From positions 1 to 20,707 of the forward strand of contig JANRLS010000138.1 of NCBI GenBank assembly GCA_033762315.1: a DNA stretch of 20,707 bases, read 5' to 3'. This document shows, piece by piece, positions 15,764 to 20,707 of this stretch (position 1 is the first letter of the stretch; every line of letters begins with the position of its first letter). The notes below the pieces were generated by a model. That model worked only from the letters and a program-made list of their open reading frames with translations, was not told where the DNA came from and ran no database searches. Origin of the DNA: CAYLLN01 sp033762315. GTDB lineage: Bacteria; Planctomycetota; Planctomycetia; Pirellulales; Pirellulaceae. Both the position numbers and the translations under genes were made by a program.

Positions 15764-16243
15764 CTATTTCGATTCCGGCAGCTTCTCAAAAGTCCCAAAC
15801 AAGTGCCCGCCGGCGCTCCCATGCTGCCAGGTGCCAGCATAGCGCCCTTCATGGAAAAGCAGGCGGCAACTAAAGGTGCCGAGCATCGGGATTTCCATGT
15901 TGGTCATGCTGATCATCGGGGTATCGCCGGCCCATTCGATCAGCAGCGGAATGGGGTAGGTCGTGGCCTTCCCGCCATACGACATCTGGGCCTTGATGAG
16001 CCACAAATTCGGCTCACTGGGATCTTCCAGCTTCATCGCGCTGGTGATCGTGTAGGTCTCTTCTTTGGGGGTCATGTCCGGCTTGCCGGTGACGGTGTAG
16101 CGGCCGGTCAGCTTGGTGCCGGAGAGGTCTTTCTCCAGCTTCTTGATGAGCTCTTCCTTGGTCAGCTTTTTGGGCTCGTCGCCGCGGGTGATAAGCGGAA
16201 AGAGAAGGGCCAACAGGACGGCGAATAGCGCGGCGCGGAACAT
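15764..16243 (-). CDS. Small secreted protein of unknown function
   Basis: A 159-residue protein that I cannot assign to a known function. It begins with a signal peptide, MFRAALFAVLLALLFPLITRGDEP, with likely cleavage near residue 21. A charged helix follows (KKLTKEELIKKLEKDL), then a beta-rich domain containing KLTGRYTVTGK, EETYTITSAMKL, PIPLLIEWAGDTPMISMTNME and GTWQHGSAGGHLFGTFEKL. The closing 'G-x-W-x-x-x-x-x-G-G-H-x-x-G' resembles the tail of small lipocalin-like or plasma-membrane-associated folds, but this is a weak impression. The start has CAGGAG about 8 bases upstream and a very good promoter 40-68 bases upstream. It is the first gene of a two-gene unit with the glycosyltransferase. 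Confidence 0.75.
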   Translation of the reverse strand: MFRAALFAVLLALLFPLITRGDEPKKLTKEELIKKLEKDLSGTKLTGRYTVTGKPDMTPKEETYTITSAMKLEDPSEPNLWLIKAQMSYGGKATTYPIPLLIEWAGDTPMISMTNMEIPMLGTFSCRLLFHEGRYAGTWQHGSAGGHLFGTFEKLPESK

Positions 16244-16281
16244 GACTAGGCTCCTGGCGGGGAAAGTTCGTAGCGCCCGCG

Positions 16282-16310
16282 ATTATAACGCCCGCCACCA
16301 CGCGCGGCAA
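16282..16310 (-). promoter_or_regulatory. Strong promoter of the secreted protein / glycosyltransferase unit
   Basis: On the minus strand, TTGCCG (16310-16305) and TATAAT (16287-16282) are 17 bases apart. The -10 is perfect and the -35 matches 4 of 6. The start of transcription would be near 16275, giving a leader of about 32 bases with CAGGAG before the ATG at 16243. The -35 overlaps the U-tract of the upstream gene's terminator. Confidence 0.7.
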
Positions 16311-16350
16311 AAACAAGGGGGACGCACCGGATTGCTCCGCCGCGTCCCCC
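16309..16350 (-). terminator. Intrinsic terminator of the DksA/TraR-type gene
   Basis: Read leftward, GGGGGACGC (16350-16342) pairs with GCGTCCCCC (16325-16317) in a 9-base-pair GC-rich stem, followed by TTGTTTTTG. It begins 29 bases after the stop of the zinc-finger gene (16379). Stem, loop of 16 bases and T-tract fit a factor-independent terminator well. Confidence 0.75.
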
Positions 16351-16378
16351 CGGAAAGGATGCTGGTTGTTACCCTCGC

Positions 16379-16819
16379 CTAGCCGATCTCCACTTCCGCG
16401 TCGTGGGCCGGCTCGTTCTCGTCGTCGGCATAGGCGGCGATGCGGTTCACGGGGCCACGGCCGGGCGAAGCCTCGCGGCGCTCTTCGCGCCGGGCGCAGG
16501 CAATGCACTCGACCGCGTACGGCAGATACTTGAGCCGCAGCGGGCTGATCGGCTTTTCGCAAGTTTCGCAGCGGCCGTAGTGCCCGCCGTGGATTTTCTC
16601 GAGGGCGCGGTCGATCTGCGCCAGCTCGCGGCTTTCGGTTTCGGCCAGCTGCGACCGCAGCTCGGCATGTTCGCTGACCAGGGCGGCGTCGATTTCGTCG
16701 CCGACGGTGTCATCGTGGACGTTCAGCAAGTGCTGATCGCCGGTCAAAGCCTGGCGCAGCGCTCCGCGGCGCTTCAGCAATCGCTGCTCGGTCTGACGAA
16801 GGAATTGTGCGCGTGTCAT
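16379..16819 (-). CDS. DksA/TraR-family zinc-finger protein
   Basis: A 146-residue protein related to DksA, which enters the RNA polymerase secondary channel and changes promoter choice, in many bacteria with ppGpp. A coiled-coil hairpin occupies about residues 4-78; its tip holds D41-E-I-D44-A-A46, which fits the DxxDxA motif needed for DksA activity. The C4 zinc finger is CETC (84-87) and CIAC (105-108) with 17 residues between. The C-terminal tail is acidic. Start ATG at 16819 has AGGAG 8 bases upstream; the open frame continues to 17011, but that part has no family likeness. An intrinsic terminator follows. The gene stands alone, divergent from the membrane protein at 17158. Confidence 0.87.
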   Translation of the reverse strand: MTRAQFLRQTEQRLLKRRGALRQALTGDQHLLNVHDDTVGDEIDAALVSEHAELRSQLAETESRELAQIDRALEKIHGGHYGRCETCEKPISPLRLKYLPYAVECIACARREERREASPGRGPVNRIAAYADDENEPAHDAEVEIG

Positions 16820-17157
16820 GGTGATTTTCTCCTGGCGCGAGTCGCCGGTTTGGGTCGCTCGAACCTGTGTCGCTGGGGGCGATTTTCTCCTTGCCGTGAA
16901 ATGGGTTGCCGAATCGTTCGGAAAGGTGTTGGCCCGTCTGGCCACGGTTGATACGCGAGTTTTGGGGAAACTGTTCAGAAAATCGCCGCGATACCGCCGA
17001 TTTTTCGACATTCTCGTTCTGAGAAACTCCTCTCAAAATGGGCGCGCGAATCGGTCCGGGCTGGGGTACAATCGATTCGTCGCCGGAGGGCCAATCTTGG
17101 TTCGCGCCGCGCGTTTCCCGCCGATTGCCCACTCCCGCATCCCGCCCGCTATTTGCC
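16820..17157. other. Divergent intergenic region, no gene seen
   Basis: This 338-base gap separates the leftward DksA/TraR-type gene from the rightward membrane protein. It contains an exact 11-base direct repeat GATTTTCTCCT at 16823-16833 and 16881-16891, the first copy being the zinc-finger gene's ribosome-binding region in reverse; the second has no start codon after it. A possible rightward -10 lies at 17067-17072. The open frames in it are extensions of the flanking genes without domain character. Confidence 0.5.
17067..17072 (+). promoter_or_regulatory. Possible -10 box of the membrane-protein gene
   Basis: TACAAT matches the -10 consensus at 5 of 6 positions within the word GGGGTACAAT. 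No -35 is visible at the right spacing. The leader to the ATG at 17158 would be about 80 bases. Confidence 0.3.
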
Positions 17158-17751
17158 ATGCTTGGCGTGCTGCTCACCAAATGGACGATCCGTCTGGCGC
17201 TCGCCTGCTTTGTCGCCTATCTCGGCGGCTGGTTGGTGCTGACGGGGCCGCGGTGGAGGCAGGTGTCGCGCTGGCTCTGGACCATCGGCTGCGGGCTGTT
17301 TTTGATTCATGTGGCGTGCGCGTTCCAGTTTTATCACCACTGGAGCCACGCGGCGGCCTGGGAATCGACCGCCCGCGAGACCGAGGAGCTGCTAGGGGTC
17401 TCGTTCGGCGACGGCATCTATTTCAGCTACGTTTTCGCGGTCGTATGGGTGGTGGATATGCTAGGGTTGTGGCTGGCTGGCGCGGCGGCGAAGCCTTCCT
17501 TCCGCCGGACGGCGCTCGGCTGGCTGCGTGGAGCGGCGCTAGCGTTTTTGCTATTTATCGCCTTCAACGGCGCGATTGTCTTTGAAGGGGGGCCCACCCG
17601 CTGGTTTGGCATCGTCGCTTGCCTGGCACTTGCCGCCTCGGCCGGACGCTGGCTGCATCATTGGTGGAGGAATTCGCAGGACACGGCTGCCGCCGCCAAG
17701 GTTCGCGAGCCGGAGCCAATTACGGAGTGCGGATTGCAGAATGCGGATTGA
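17158..17751 (+). CDS. Predicted membrane protein, function unknown
   Basis: A 197-residue protein from the ATG at 17158; an ATG at 17038 in frame adds 40 residues of low-complexity, non-membrane sequence and was not used. About five membrane segments are visible: IRLALACFVAYLGGWLVL, LWTIGCGLFLIHVACAF, YFSYVFAVVWVVDMLGLWL, ALAFLLFIAFNGAIVF and FGIVACLALAASAGRWL. A loop containing QFYHHWSHAAAWESTARETEE has three histidines and acidic residues, but no known motif. I do not recognise the family. The C-terminal tail TECGLQNAD is encoded by 7-base repeats that continue past the stop codon, so this end may be a recent extension. The GT4 gene starts 51 bases after its stop. Confidence 0.7.
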   Translation: MLGVLLTKWTIRLALACFVAYLGGWLVLTGPRWRQVSRWLWTIGCGLFLIHVACAFQFYHHWSHAAAWESTARETEELLGVSFGDGIYFSYVFAVVWVVDMLGLWLAGAAAKPSFRRTALGWLRGAALAFLLFIAFNGAIVFEGGPTRWFGIVACLALAASAGRWLHHWWRNSQDTAAAAKVREPEPITECGLQNAD

Positions 17752-17802
17752 ACTACCGCTTTGAATCTTGAACTTGGAACCTTGAACTCGCTGGCCTCCC
17801 CC
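17728..17802 (+). repeat. Degenerate 7-base repeats across the end of one gene and the leader of the GT4 gene
   Basis: Two runs are visible. TGCGGAT, TGCAGAA, TGCGGAT and TGAACTA (17728-17755) cover the last codons and stop of the membrane-protein gene. After a slip in register, TTGAATC, TTGAACT, TGGAACC and TTGAACT (17761-17788) follow, then CGCTGGC and CTCCCCC, ending at the ATG at 17803. There is no Shine-Dalgarno site before that ATG. Confidence 0.6.
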
Positions 17803-19227
17803 ATGCCTGTCCCGCTGAAAATCGCCTATCTCACGGCCGGCGCGGCGGGGATGATCTGCGGGAGTTGTCTGCACGACAACACTCTCGCCCGGGCGCTCCT
17901 CGCGCTGGGGCATGATGTGCAGCTGGTGCCCCTCTATACGCCGATCCGCACCGATGAGGAGGATGTCACGTCGAGCCGCGTTTACTTCGGCGGCATCAAT
18001 ATGTATTTGCAGCAGAAGTCGGCGCTGTTTCGCTGGCTGCCGCGCTGGCTCGACCGCTGGCTCGATCAAGGTTGGCTCATCAACTGGGCCGCCGGGGGGA
18101 GCGTCAAGATCGACCCCCAGCAAGTGGCCGACCTCACGCTATCGATCCTCCGCGGCACCGATGGCAACCAGCGGAAGGAAGTCGAACGGCTGGCCGACTG
18201 GCTCACCGGCGACTTGCGGCCGGAAGTGATCGTGCTCACGAATGTCTTGGTGGCGGGGTGCGTGCCGGAGATCAAACGCCGCCTCGATTTACCGGTGGTG
18301 GTGACGCTGCAAGGAGACGACATTTTCCTCCGCGGCCTGCCGCAGCCCCATCAATCGCAGGCCCTGGCCGAGATTCGCCGTCTCGTGCCGCAAATTGATG
18401 GTTTTATCGCCAATACCCGCTTTTACGCGGACCAAATGAGCGACTATCTCGGCATTCCCCGCGAGCGGATCGAGATCGTGCCGCTCGGTGTTGACGTGAA
18501 AGATTTCCGTCAAGGCAAACGAGAGGGGGAGAGGGGGAGAGGGGGAGAGGAGGGGAAGGAATTGGTTTCTATGTCTCCCACTCTTCCCCTCGCCCCCTCT
18601 CCGAGTCTTCCCACCATCGGCTATCTCGCTCGTCTCGCACCCGAAAAGGGGCTGCACATCCTGGCCGAGGCATTTCTGTTGCTCAGAAAAATGCCGGGCA
18701 TGGAGAACGTCAAGCTCCGCATCGGGGGCTGGATGGGAGAGGCGAACCGCAAGTATGCCGAGGGGGTTTTCGATAAGCTGCGGTCGGGGGGGGCGGGGGC
18801 GGCGTTTGAGTATTTGGGGGAGGTTGATCGGCAGGGGAAGCTGGCCCTGCTCCGGTCGGTCGATGTCCTCTCGGTGCCGACGACTTATCGCGAGCCGAAG
18901 GGGCTGTTCGTGCTGGAGGCACTCGCCGCCGGAGTGCCGGTGGTGCAGCCCGCTCATGGGGCCTTTCCGGAAGTGCTGGCCGAAGTAGGGGGGGGCCTGT
19001 TGCATCGTCCTGAAGACCCCCAGCACCTGGCCGAACAGTTGGCGACGGTCTTGGCCGACCTCCCGAAACTGCGCGAGCTGGGGCGCGTCGGTCAGCTTGC
19101 CGTCCATGCCGAGCGGAATCAGCAAAAGATGGCGGAGCGTACGGCGGAAGTACTCGGCCGGGTGGTAGCGCAAAGAAAAACGCCGCCGGAAATTCCGACG
19201 GCGTCCAGTGCGGGTAATAGGACTTGA
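17803..19227 (+). CDS. GT4-family glycosyltransferase with an in-frame insertion
   Basis: A 474-residue GT-B-fold enzyme that would transfer a sugar from a nucleotide donor with retention. The N-lobe starts KIAYLTAGAAGMICGSCLHDN, with the glycine-rich acceptor loop, and includes VVVTLQGDDIF and ERIEIVPLGVDVKDF. The C-lobe has TIGYLARLAPEKGLHIL with R277 and K282, then YREPKGLFVLEALAAGVPVV with the E-x7-E pair E364/E372 for donor binding. Between the lobes, about 28 residues (239-267) rich in Arg, Glu, Gly and then Pro and Ser come from a G/A-rich inverted repeat and look inserted. ATG at 17803 fits the family start; a TTG at 17761 lies in the repeats. The last 19 residues run through a tRNA terminator and 19 bases of the leftward tRNA-Leu. 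The acceptor is unknown. Confidence 0.85.
   Translation: MPVPLKIAYLTAGAAGMICGSCLHDNTLARALLALGHDVQLVPLYTPIRTDEEDVTSSRVYFGGINMYLQQKSALFRWLPRWLDRWLDQGWLINWAAGGSVKIDPQQVADLTLSILRGTDGNQRKEVERLADWLTGDLRPEVIVLTNVLVAGCVPEIKRRLDLPVVVTLQGDDIFLRGLPQPHQSQALAEIRRLVPQIDGFIANTRFYADQMSDYLGIPRERIEIVPLGVDVKDFRQGKREGERGRGGEEGKELVSMSPTLPLAPSPSLPTIGYLARLAPEKGLHILAEAFLLLRKMPGMENVKLRIGGWMGEANRKYAEGVFDKLRSGGAGAAFEYLGEVDRQGKLALLRSVDVLSVPTTYREPKGLFVLEALAAGVPVVQPAHGAFPEVLAEVGGGLLHRPEDPQHLAEQLATVLADLPKLRELGRVGQLAVHAERNQQKMAERTAEVLGRVVAQRKTPPEIPTASSAGNRT
18521..18602. repeat. G/A-rich inverted repeat inside the GT4 gene
   Basis: A 41-base uninterrupted purine tract (18521-18561), with three copies of an 8-base unit like GAGAGGGG, faces a pyrimidine-rich tract (18574-18602). 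GGAGAGGGGG (18536-18545) pairs with 18593-18602, and GAGGGGAAG (18550-18558) with 18583-18591, around a 24-base loop. The layout resembles the inverted repeat at 9736-9829. The reading frame stays open through it. Strand-biased purine tracts like this can also form triplex DNA. Confidence 0.7.
19172..19204 (-). terminator. Intrinsic terminator of tRNA-Leu, inside the GT4 coding region
   Basis: Read leftward, ACGCCGTCGGA and TCCGGCGGCGT form a hairpin (6 and 4 base pairs around one mismatch, loop 3), followed by TTTTCTTTG. It begins 4 bases after the 3' end of the tRNA, which is the normal place for a tRNA terminator. Confidence 0.75.
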
Positions 19228-19292
19228 ACCTACACGACCTTGCGGTCACTAGAACCTGAATCTAGCGCGTCTGCCAATTCCGCCATACCCGC
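19209..19292 (-). tRNA. tRNA-Leu, anticodon CAG
   Basis: An 84-base tRNA without an encoded CCA. The acceptor stem pairs GCGGGTA with TACCCGC, discriminator base A. The D-arm region GGCGGAATTGGCAGACGCG is the leucine type. The anticodon stem CTAGA/TCTAG encloses TTCAGGT, giving anticodon CAG at 19258-19256. A long variable arm (TGACCGCAAGGTCGT) marks a class II tRNA, and the T-arm has GTTCAAGTC. After the discriminator the sequence reads CTG, so CCA must be added by enzyme. A promoter lies directly upstream and a terminator directly downstream. Its last 19 bases overlap the convergent GT4 gene. Confidence 0.95.
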
Positions 19293-19303
19293 GGGAATCT
19301 TGA

Positions 19304-19333
19304 TTTATAAGCAACGACGCCGCCCGACGACAA
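19304..19333 (-). promoter_or_regulatory. Promoter of tRNA-Leu
   Basis: On the minus strand, TTGTCG (19333-19328) and TATAAA (19309-19304) are 18 bases apart, placing the transcription start a few bases before the tRNA 5' end at 19292. An inverted repeat CGCCCGA/TCGGGCG (19321-19327 and 19339-19345) brackets the -35. Confidence 0.55.
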
Positions 19334-19362
19334 GGGGTTCGGGCGAGGGGCAAAAATGTAGC

Positions 19363-19407
19363 GCAGGCGTCCCGCCTGCCGAGAATCTTGGCAGGCGGGA
19401 CGCCTGC
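19363..19407. repeat. REP-like double palindrome (BIME-like)
   Basis: GCAGGCGTCCCGCCTGCC (19363-19380) and its exact inverse (19390-19407) form an 18-base-pair perfect inverted repeat around a 9-base spacer. Each arm is itself a hairpin, GCAGGCG-TCC-CGCCTGC. The left arm is preceded by GTAG (19358-19361), the head tetranucleotide of REP elements moved by RAYT transposases; the right arm, read inward, has GTGAG. It lies 10 bases past the rhodanese stop and could also stabilise or end that transcript. No RAYT gene is in the window. Confidence 0.75.
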
Positions 19408-19417
19408 CTCACGGCGA

Positions 19418-19765
19418 TCAACCATACCGGGGCACCTTCGCGTCCACTTGCAGGCTCCAGGCGTCGATGCCGCCGGCCATGTTTTGGGCCTGTCCAAAGC
19501 CTTGTTGCCGCAAATACTGCGTGACCCGCAGGCTGCGGCCCCCGTGGTGGCAATGGACGACAATTCGTCCCTGGCGGGCCCCGTCGAGCTCCGCCAGGCG
19601 GGCCGGCACTTCGCGCATTGGAATCCGCGTCGAACCGACGATTTCGGCCGTCGCCACCTCTCCCGGCTCGCGCACGTCAAGCAAGATGAACTTCTCGCCG
19701 CTGTCGAGCATCTGTTTGACAGAGAGGACGTCAATTTCAATCGGCAGGCTGGGCGAAGTGGTCAT
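19418..19765 (-). CDS. Single-domain rhodanese-like sulfurtransferase
   Basis: A 115-residue protein made of one rhodanese domain. Visible features are LLDVREPGEVATAEIVGSTRIPM (28-50), with the domain's D30-x-R32-x-x-x-E signature, and the active loop HCHHGGRS with catalytic C72 in a C-x-x-G-x-R frame. The C-terminus has the usual LRQQGFGQAQNMAGGIDAW. It could carry sulfur as a persulfide on C72; the donor and acceptor are unknown. It is cytoplasmic, as no signal peptide is seen. ATG at 19765 gives the standard short form; the frame is open far upstream only because it lies antisense to the CCA-adding enzyme gene. A promoter is seen 40-68 bases upstream, and no Shine-Dalgarno site is evident. 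It is divergent from the CCA-adding gene. Confidence 0.88.
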   Translation of the reverse strand: MTTSPSLPIEIDVLSVKQMLDSGEKFILLDVREPGEVATAEIVGSTRIPMREVPARLAELDGARQGRIVVHCHHGGRSLRVTQYLRQQGFGQAQNMAGGIDAWSLQVDAKVPRYG

Positions 19766-19804
19766 CGATGGCAGAGAATGGCGGTTGATAGGGAAACCTC
19801 GAAA

Positions 19805-19833
19805 ATTAGACGACCCTAGCGCCGGCAATGCAA
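19805..19833 (-). promoter_or_regulatory. Promoter of the rhodanese gene
   Basis: On the minus strand, TTGCAT (19833-19828) and TCTAAT (19810-19805) are exactly 17 bases apart. The -10 matches 5 of 6 and the -35 keeps TTG. The leader would be about 33 bases. Confidence 0.5.
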
Positions 19834-19837
19834 CCGG

Positions 19838-19921
19838 CAGTAAACAGTTCATTGCTCTTTGTTCCCGGCCTCTGGCCTCTGGCCCCTGCCTCCTGGTTCC
19901 TAGATCCTGACTCCTGCCCCC
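19838..19921 (+). repeat. Twelve degenerate 7-base repeats abutting the cca start codon
   Basis: From 19838 to the ATG at 19922 the sequence divides into twelve heptads. The clearest are TGGCCTC, TGGCCCC, TGCCTCC, TGGTTCC, TAGATCC, TGACTCC and finally TGCCCCC. Over the last eight, position 1 is T in seven, position 2 is G in seven, and position 7 is C in all. Earlier units (CAGTTCA, TTGCTCT, TTGTTCC) are weaker. There is no Shine-Dalgarno site and no clear rightward promoter in the block. Confidence 0.6.
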
Positions 19922-20707
19922 ATGCCCGACCCCACCCAAGCCCGCGAATTCGCTACCGATGTCGTCGCGCGACTTCGCGCGGCGGGCTACGAGGCGCTCT
20001 TCGCGGGGGGGTGCGTGCGCGATCAATTGCTGGGGATCACGCCCAAGGATTATGACGTGGCGACGAGCGCTACCCCCGACCAGGTGCGCGATTGCCTGGG
20101 GCACCGCCGCACGCTGCCGATCGGGGCCAGCTTTGGCGTGATTACCGCCCTGGGGCCGCGCGGGGCCGGGCAGGTCGAGGTCGCCACTTTTCGCCGCGAC
20201 GCCGGTTATAGCGACGGACGACACCCGGACAGTGTCAGCTTCACCACCGCCGAGCAGGATGCGTTGCGTCGCGATTTCACGATTAACGGCATGTTTTTTG
20301 ACCCGGTGGCGAGCCAGGTGATCGACTATGTCGGCGGTCAGGACGACCTTGCGCGGGGAGTCATTCGGGCGATTGGCGACCCGGCCCAGCGAATCGCCGA
20401 GGACAAACTGCGGATGCTGCGGGCCGTCCGGTTCGCGGCCCGGTTTGATTTTGCCCTCGACGAGGGGACGCTCGCGGCGATCCGACGGCAGGCGAGCGAA
20501 CTGGTGATCGTCAGTGCCGAGCGAATCGCGGCCGAAATGCGGCTGATGCTGATCCATCCGAATCGGGCTCGCGCGGCGGCCATGCTGCATGTGGCGGGAT
20601 TACTCGAAGTAATCTTGCCCGAGGCGCTCGGCTTGCTGCCCGATGAGCCGTGGTCGCCGGAATCGGCTGCCGACACCCCTTGGCGGCGGTCGCTGCACAT
20701 TTTGCAC
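19922..20707 (+). CDS. cca: CCA-adding tRNA nucleotidyltransferase / poly(A) polymerase family, 3' part missing
   Basis: The first 262 codons are in the window; the gene runs off the right edge. It belongs to the class II nucleotidyltransferases that add CCA to tRNA 3' ends. Motif A is complete: GGCVRDQLLG (29-38), then the catalytic acids D43 and D45 in PKDYDVATSA. VEVATFRRDAGYSDGRHPDSV (86-105) and RRDFTINGMFFD (116-127) follow, then the nucleotide-recognition helix EDKLRMLRAVRFAARFDF (160-177). The usual GGAVRD or GGCVRD loop is present in the Cys form. The head domains could also belong to a bacterial poly(A) polymerase; the specificity motif that separates the two is not decisive by eye. 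The tRNA-Leu nearby lacks CCA, which shows the cell needs this activity. ATG at 19922 follows a heptad repeat with no Shine-Dalgarno site. Confidence 0.88.
   Translation, partial: MPDPTQAREFATDVVARLRAAGYEALFAGGCVRDQLLGITPKDYDVATSATPDQVRDCLGHRRTLPIGASFGVITALGPRGAGQVEVATFRRDAGYSDGRHPDSVSFTTAEQDALRRDFTINGMFFDPVASQVIDYVGGQDDLARGVIRAIGDPAQRIAEDKLRMLRAVRFAARFDFALDEGTLAAIRRQASELVIVSAERIAAEMRLMLIHPNRARAAAMLHVAGLLEVILPEALGLLPDEPWSPESAADTPWRRSLHILH

Noticed and set aside
17038..17157. An earlier start for the membrane-protein gene
   Set aside because: The extra 40 residues are low-complexity and would precede the first membrane segment without purpose; the possible -10 at 17067 also lies within it.
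19838..19921. The heptad block as a CRISPR array or coding tandem repeat
   Set aside because: Units are 7 bases with no spacers, and 7 is not a multiple of 3, so neither a CRISPR array nor a repeated peptide fits.

Overview
The window is high-GC, densely coded bacterial DNA and looks like a planctomycete of the Pirellula type. The reasons are content and style: a methenyl-tetrahydromethanopterin cyclohydrolase gene with a RimK-like ATP-grasp partner, a secreted ceramidase-like protein, a secreted beta-propeller protein with the 'DWPQFLGPRRNG' N-terminus, a MORN-repeat protein with a Pro/Ala-rich linker, few Shine-Dalgarno sites, and many small palindromes between genes. This taxonomic call is inference; there is no rRNA gene here. 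No CRISPR array, transposase, integrase or phage gene was seen.

Layout. Bases 1-134 hold the start of a leftward secreted ceramidase-like protein. A rightward block follows: NarL/FixJ response regulator (564), enolase-superfamily enzyme (1288), secreted PQQ-type propeller (2730), acyl-CoA/malonyl-CoA synthetase (4026), MatC-type dicarboxylate carrier (5625), a membrane protein (6987), a GNAT acetyltransferase (7877) and an M16-family peptidase homologue without its zinc motif (8484). Next is a convergent junction with a G/A-rich inverted repeat (9736-9829). Leftward come a MORN-repeat secreted protein (ends 9940) and a DtxR/MntR-type regulator (ends 11510). Divergent from the regulator are mch (12318, TTG start) and an ATP-grasp ligase (13306). 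The ligase converges, 5 bases apart, on a leftward group: GT-C glycosyltransferase, small secreted protein and DksA/TraR-type zinc-finger protein. Rightward again come a membrane protein (17158) and a GT4 glycosyltransferase (17803). The GT4 gene runs into a leftward tRNA-Leu(CAG); a rhodanese (leftward) and the start of a CCA-adding enzyme (rightward) finish the window.

How genes may work together. The synthetase and the MatC carrier look like a malonate uptake and activation pair. mch and the ATP-grasp gene fit tetrahydromethanopterin-linked C1 metabolism, the second perhaps as a pterin-glutamate ligase. The tRNA-Leu has no encoded CCA end, so it depends on the type of enzyme encoded 0.6 kb away.

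The most unusual signal is not a gene. Three rightward genes (13306, 17803, 19922) are preceded by degenerate 7-base tandem repeats of the type T-G-N-N-N-C-C that run, in 7-base register, up to the ATG and replace any Shine-Dalgarno site. In one case they fill the whole 49-base (7 x 7) gap between two genes. Other second-look items are the GTAG-headed REP-like double palindrome at 19363-19407, a G/A-rich inverted repeat inserted in frame within the GT4 gene, a palindrome in the mch leader, and the zinc-motif-less M16 protein.
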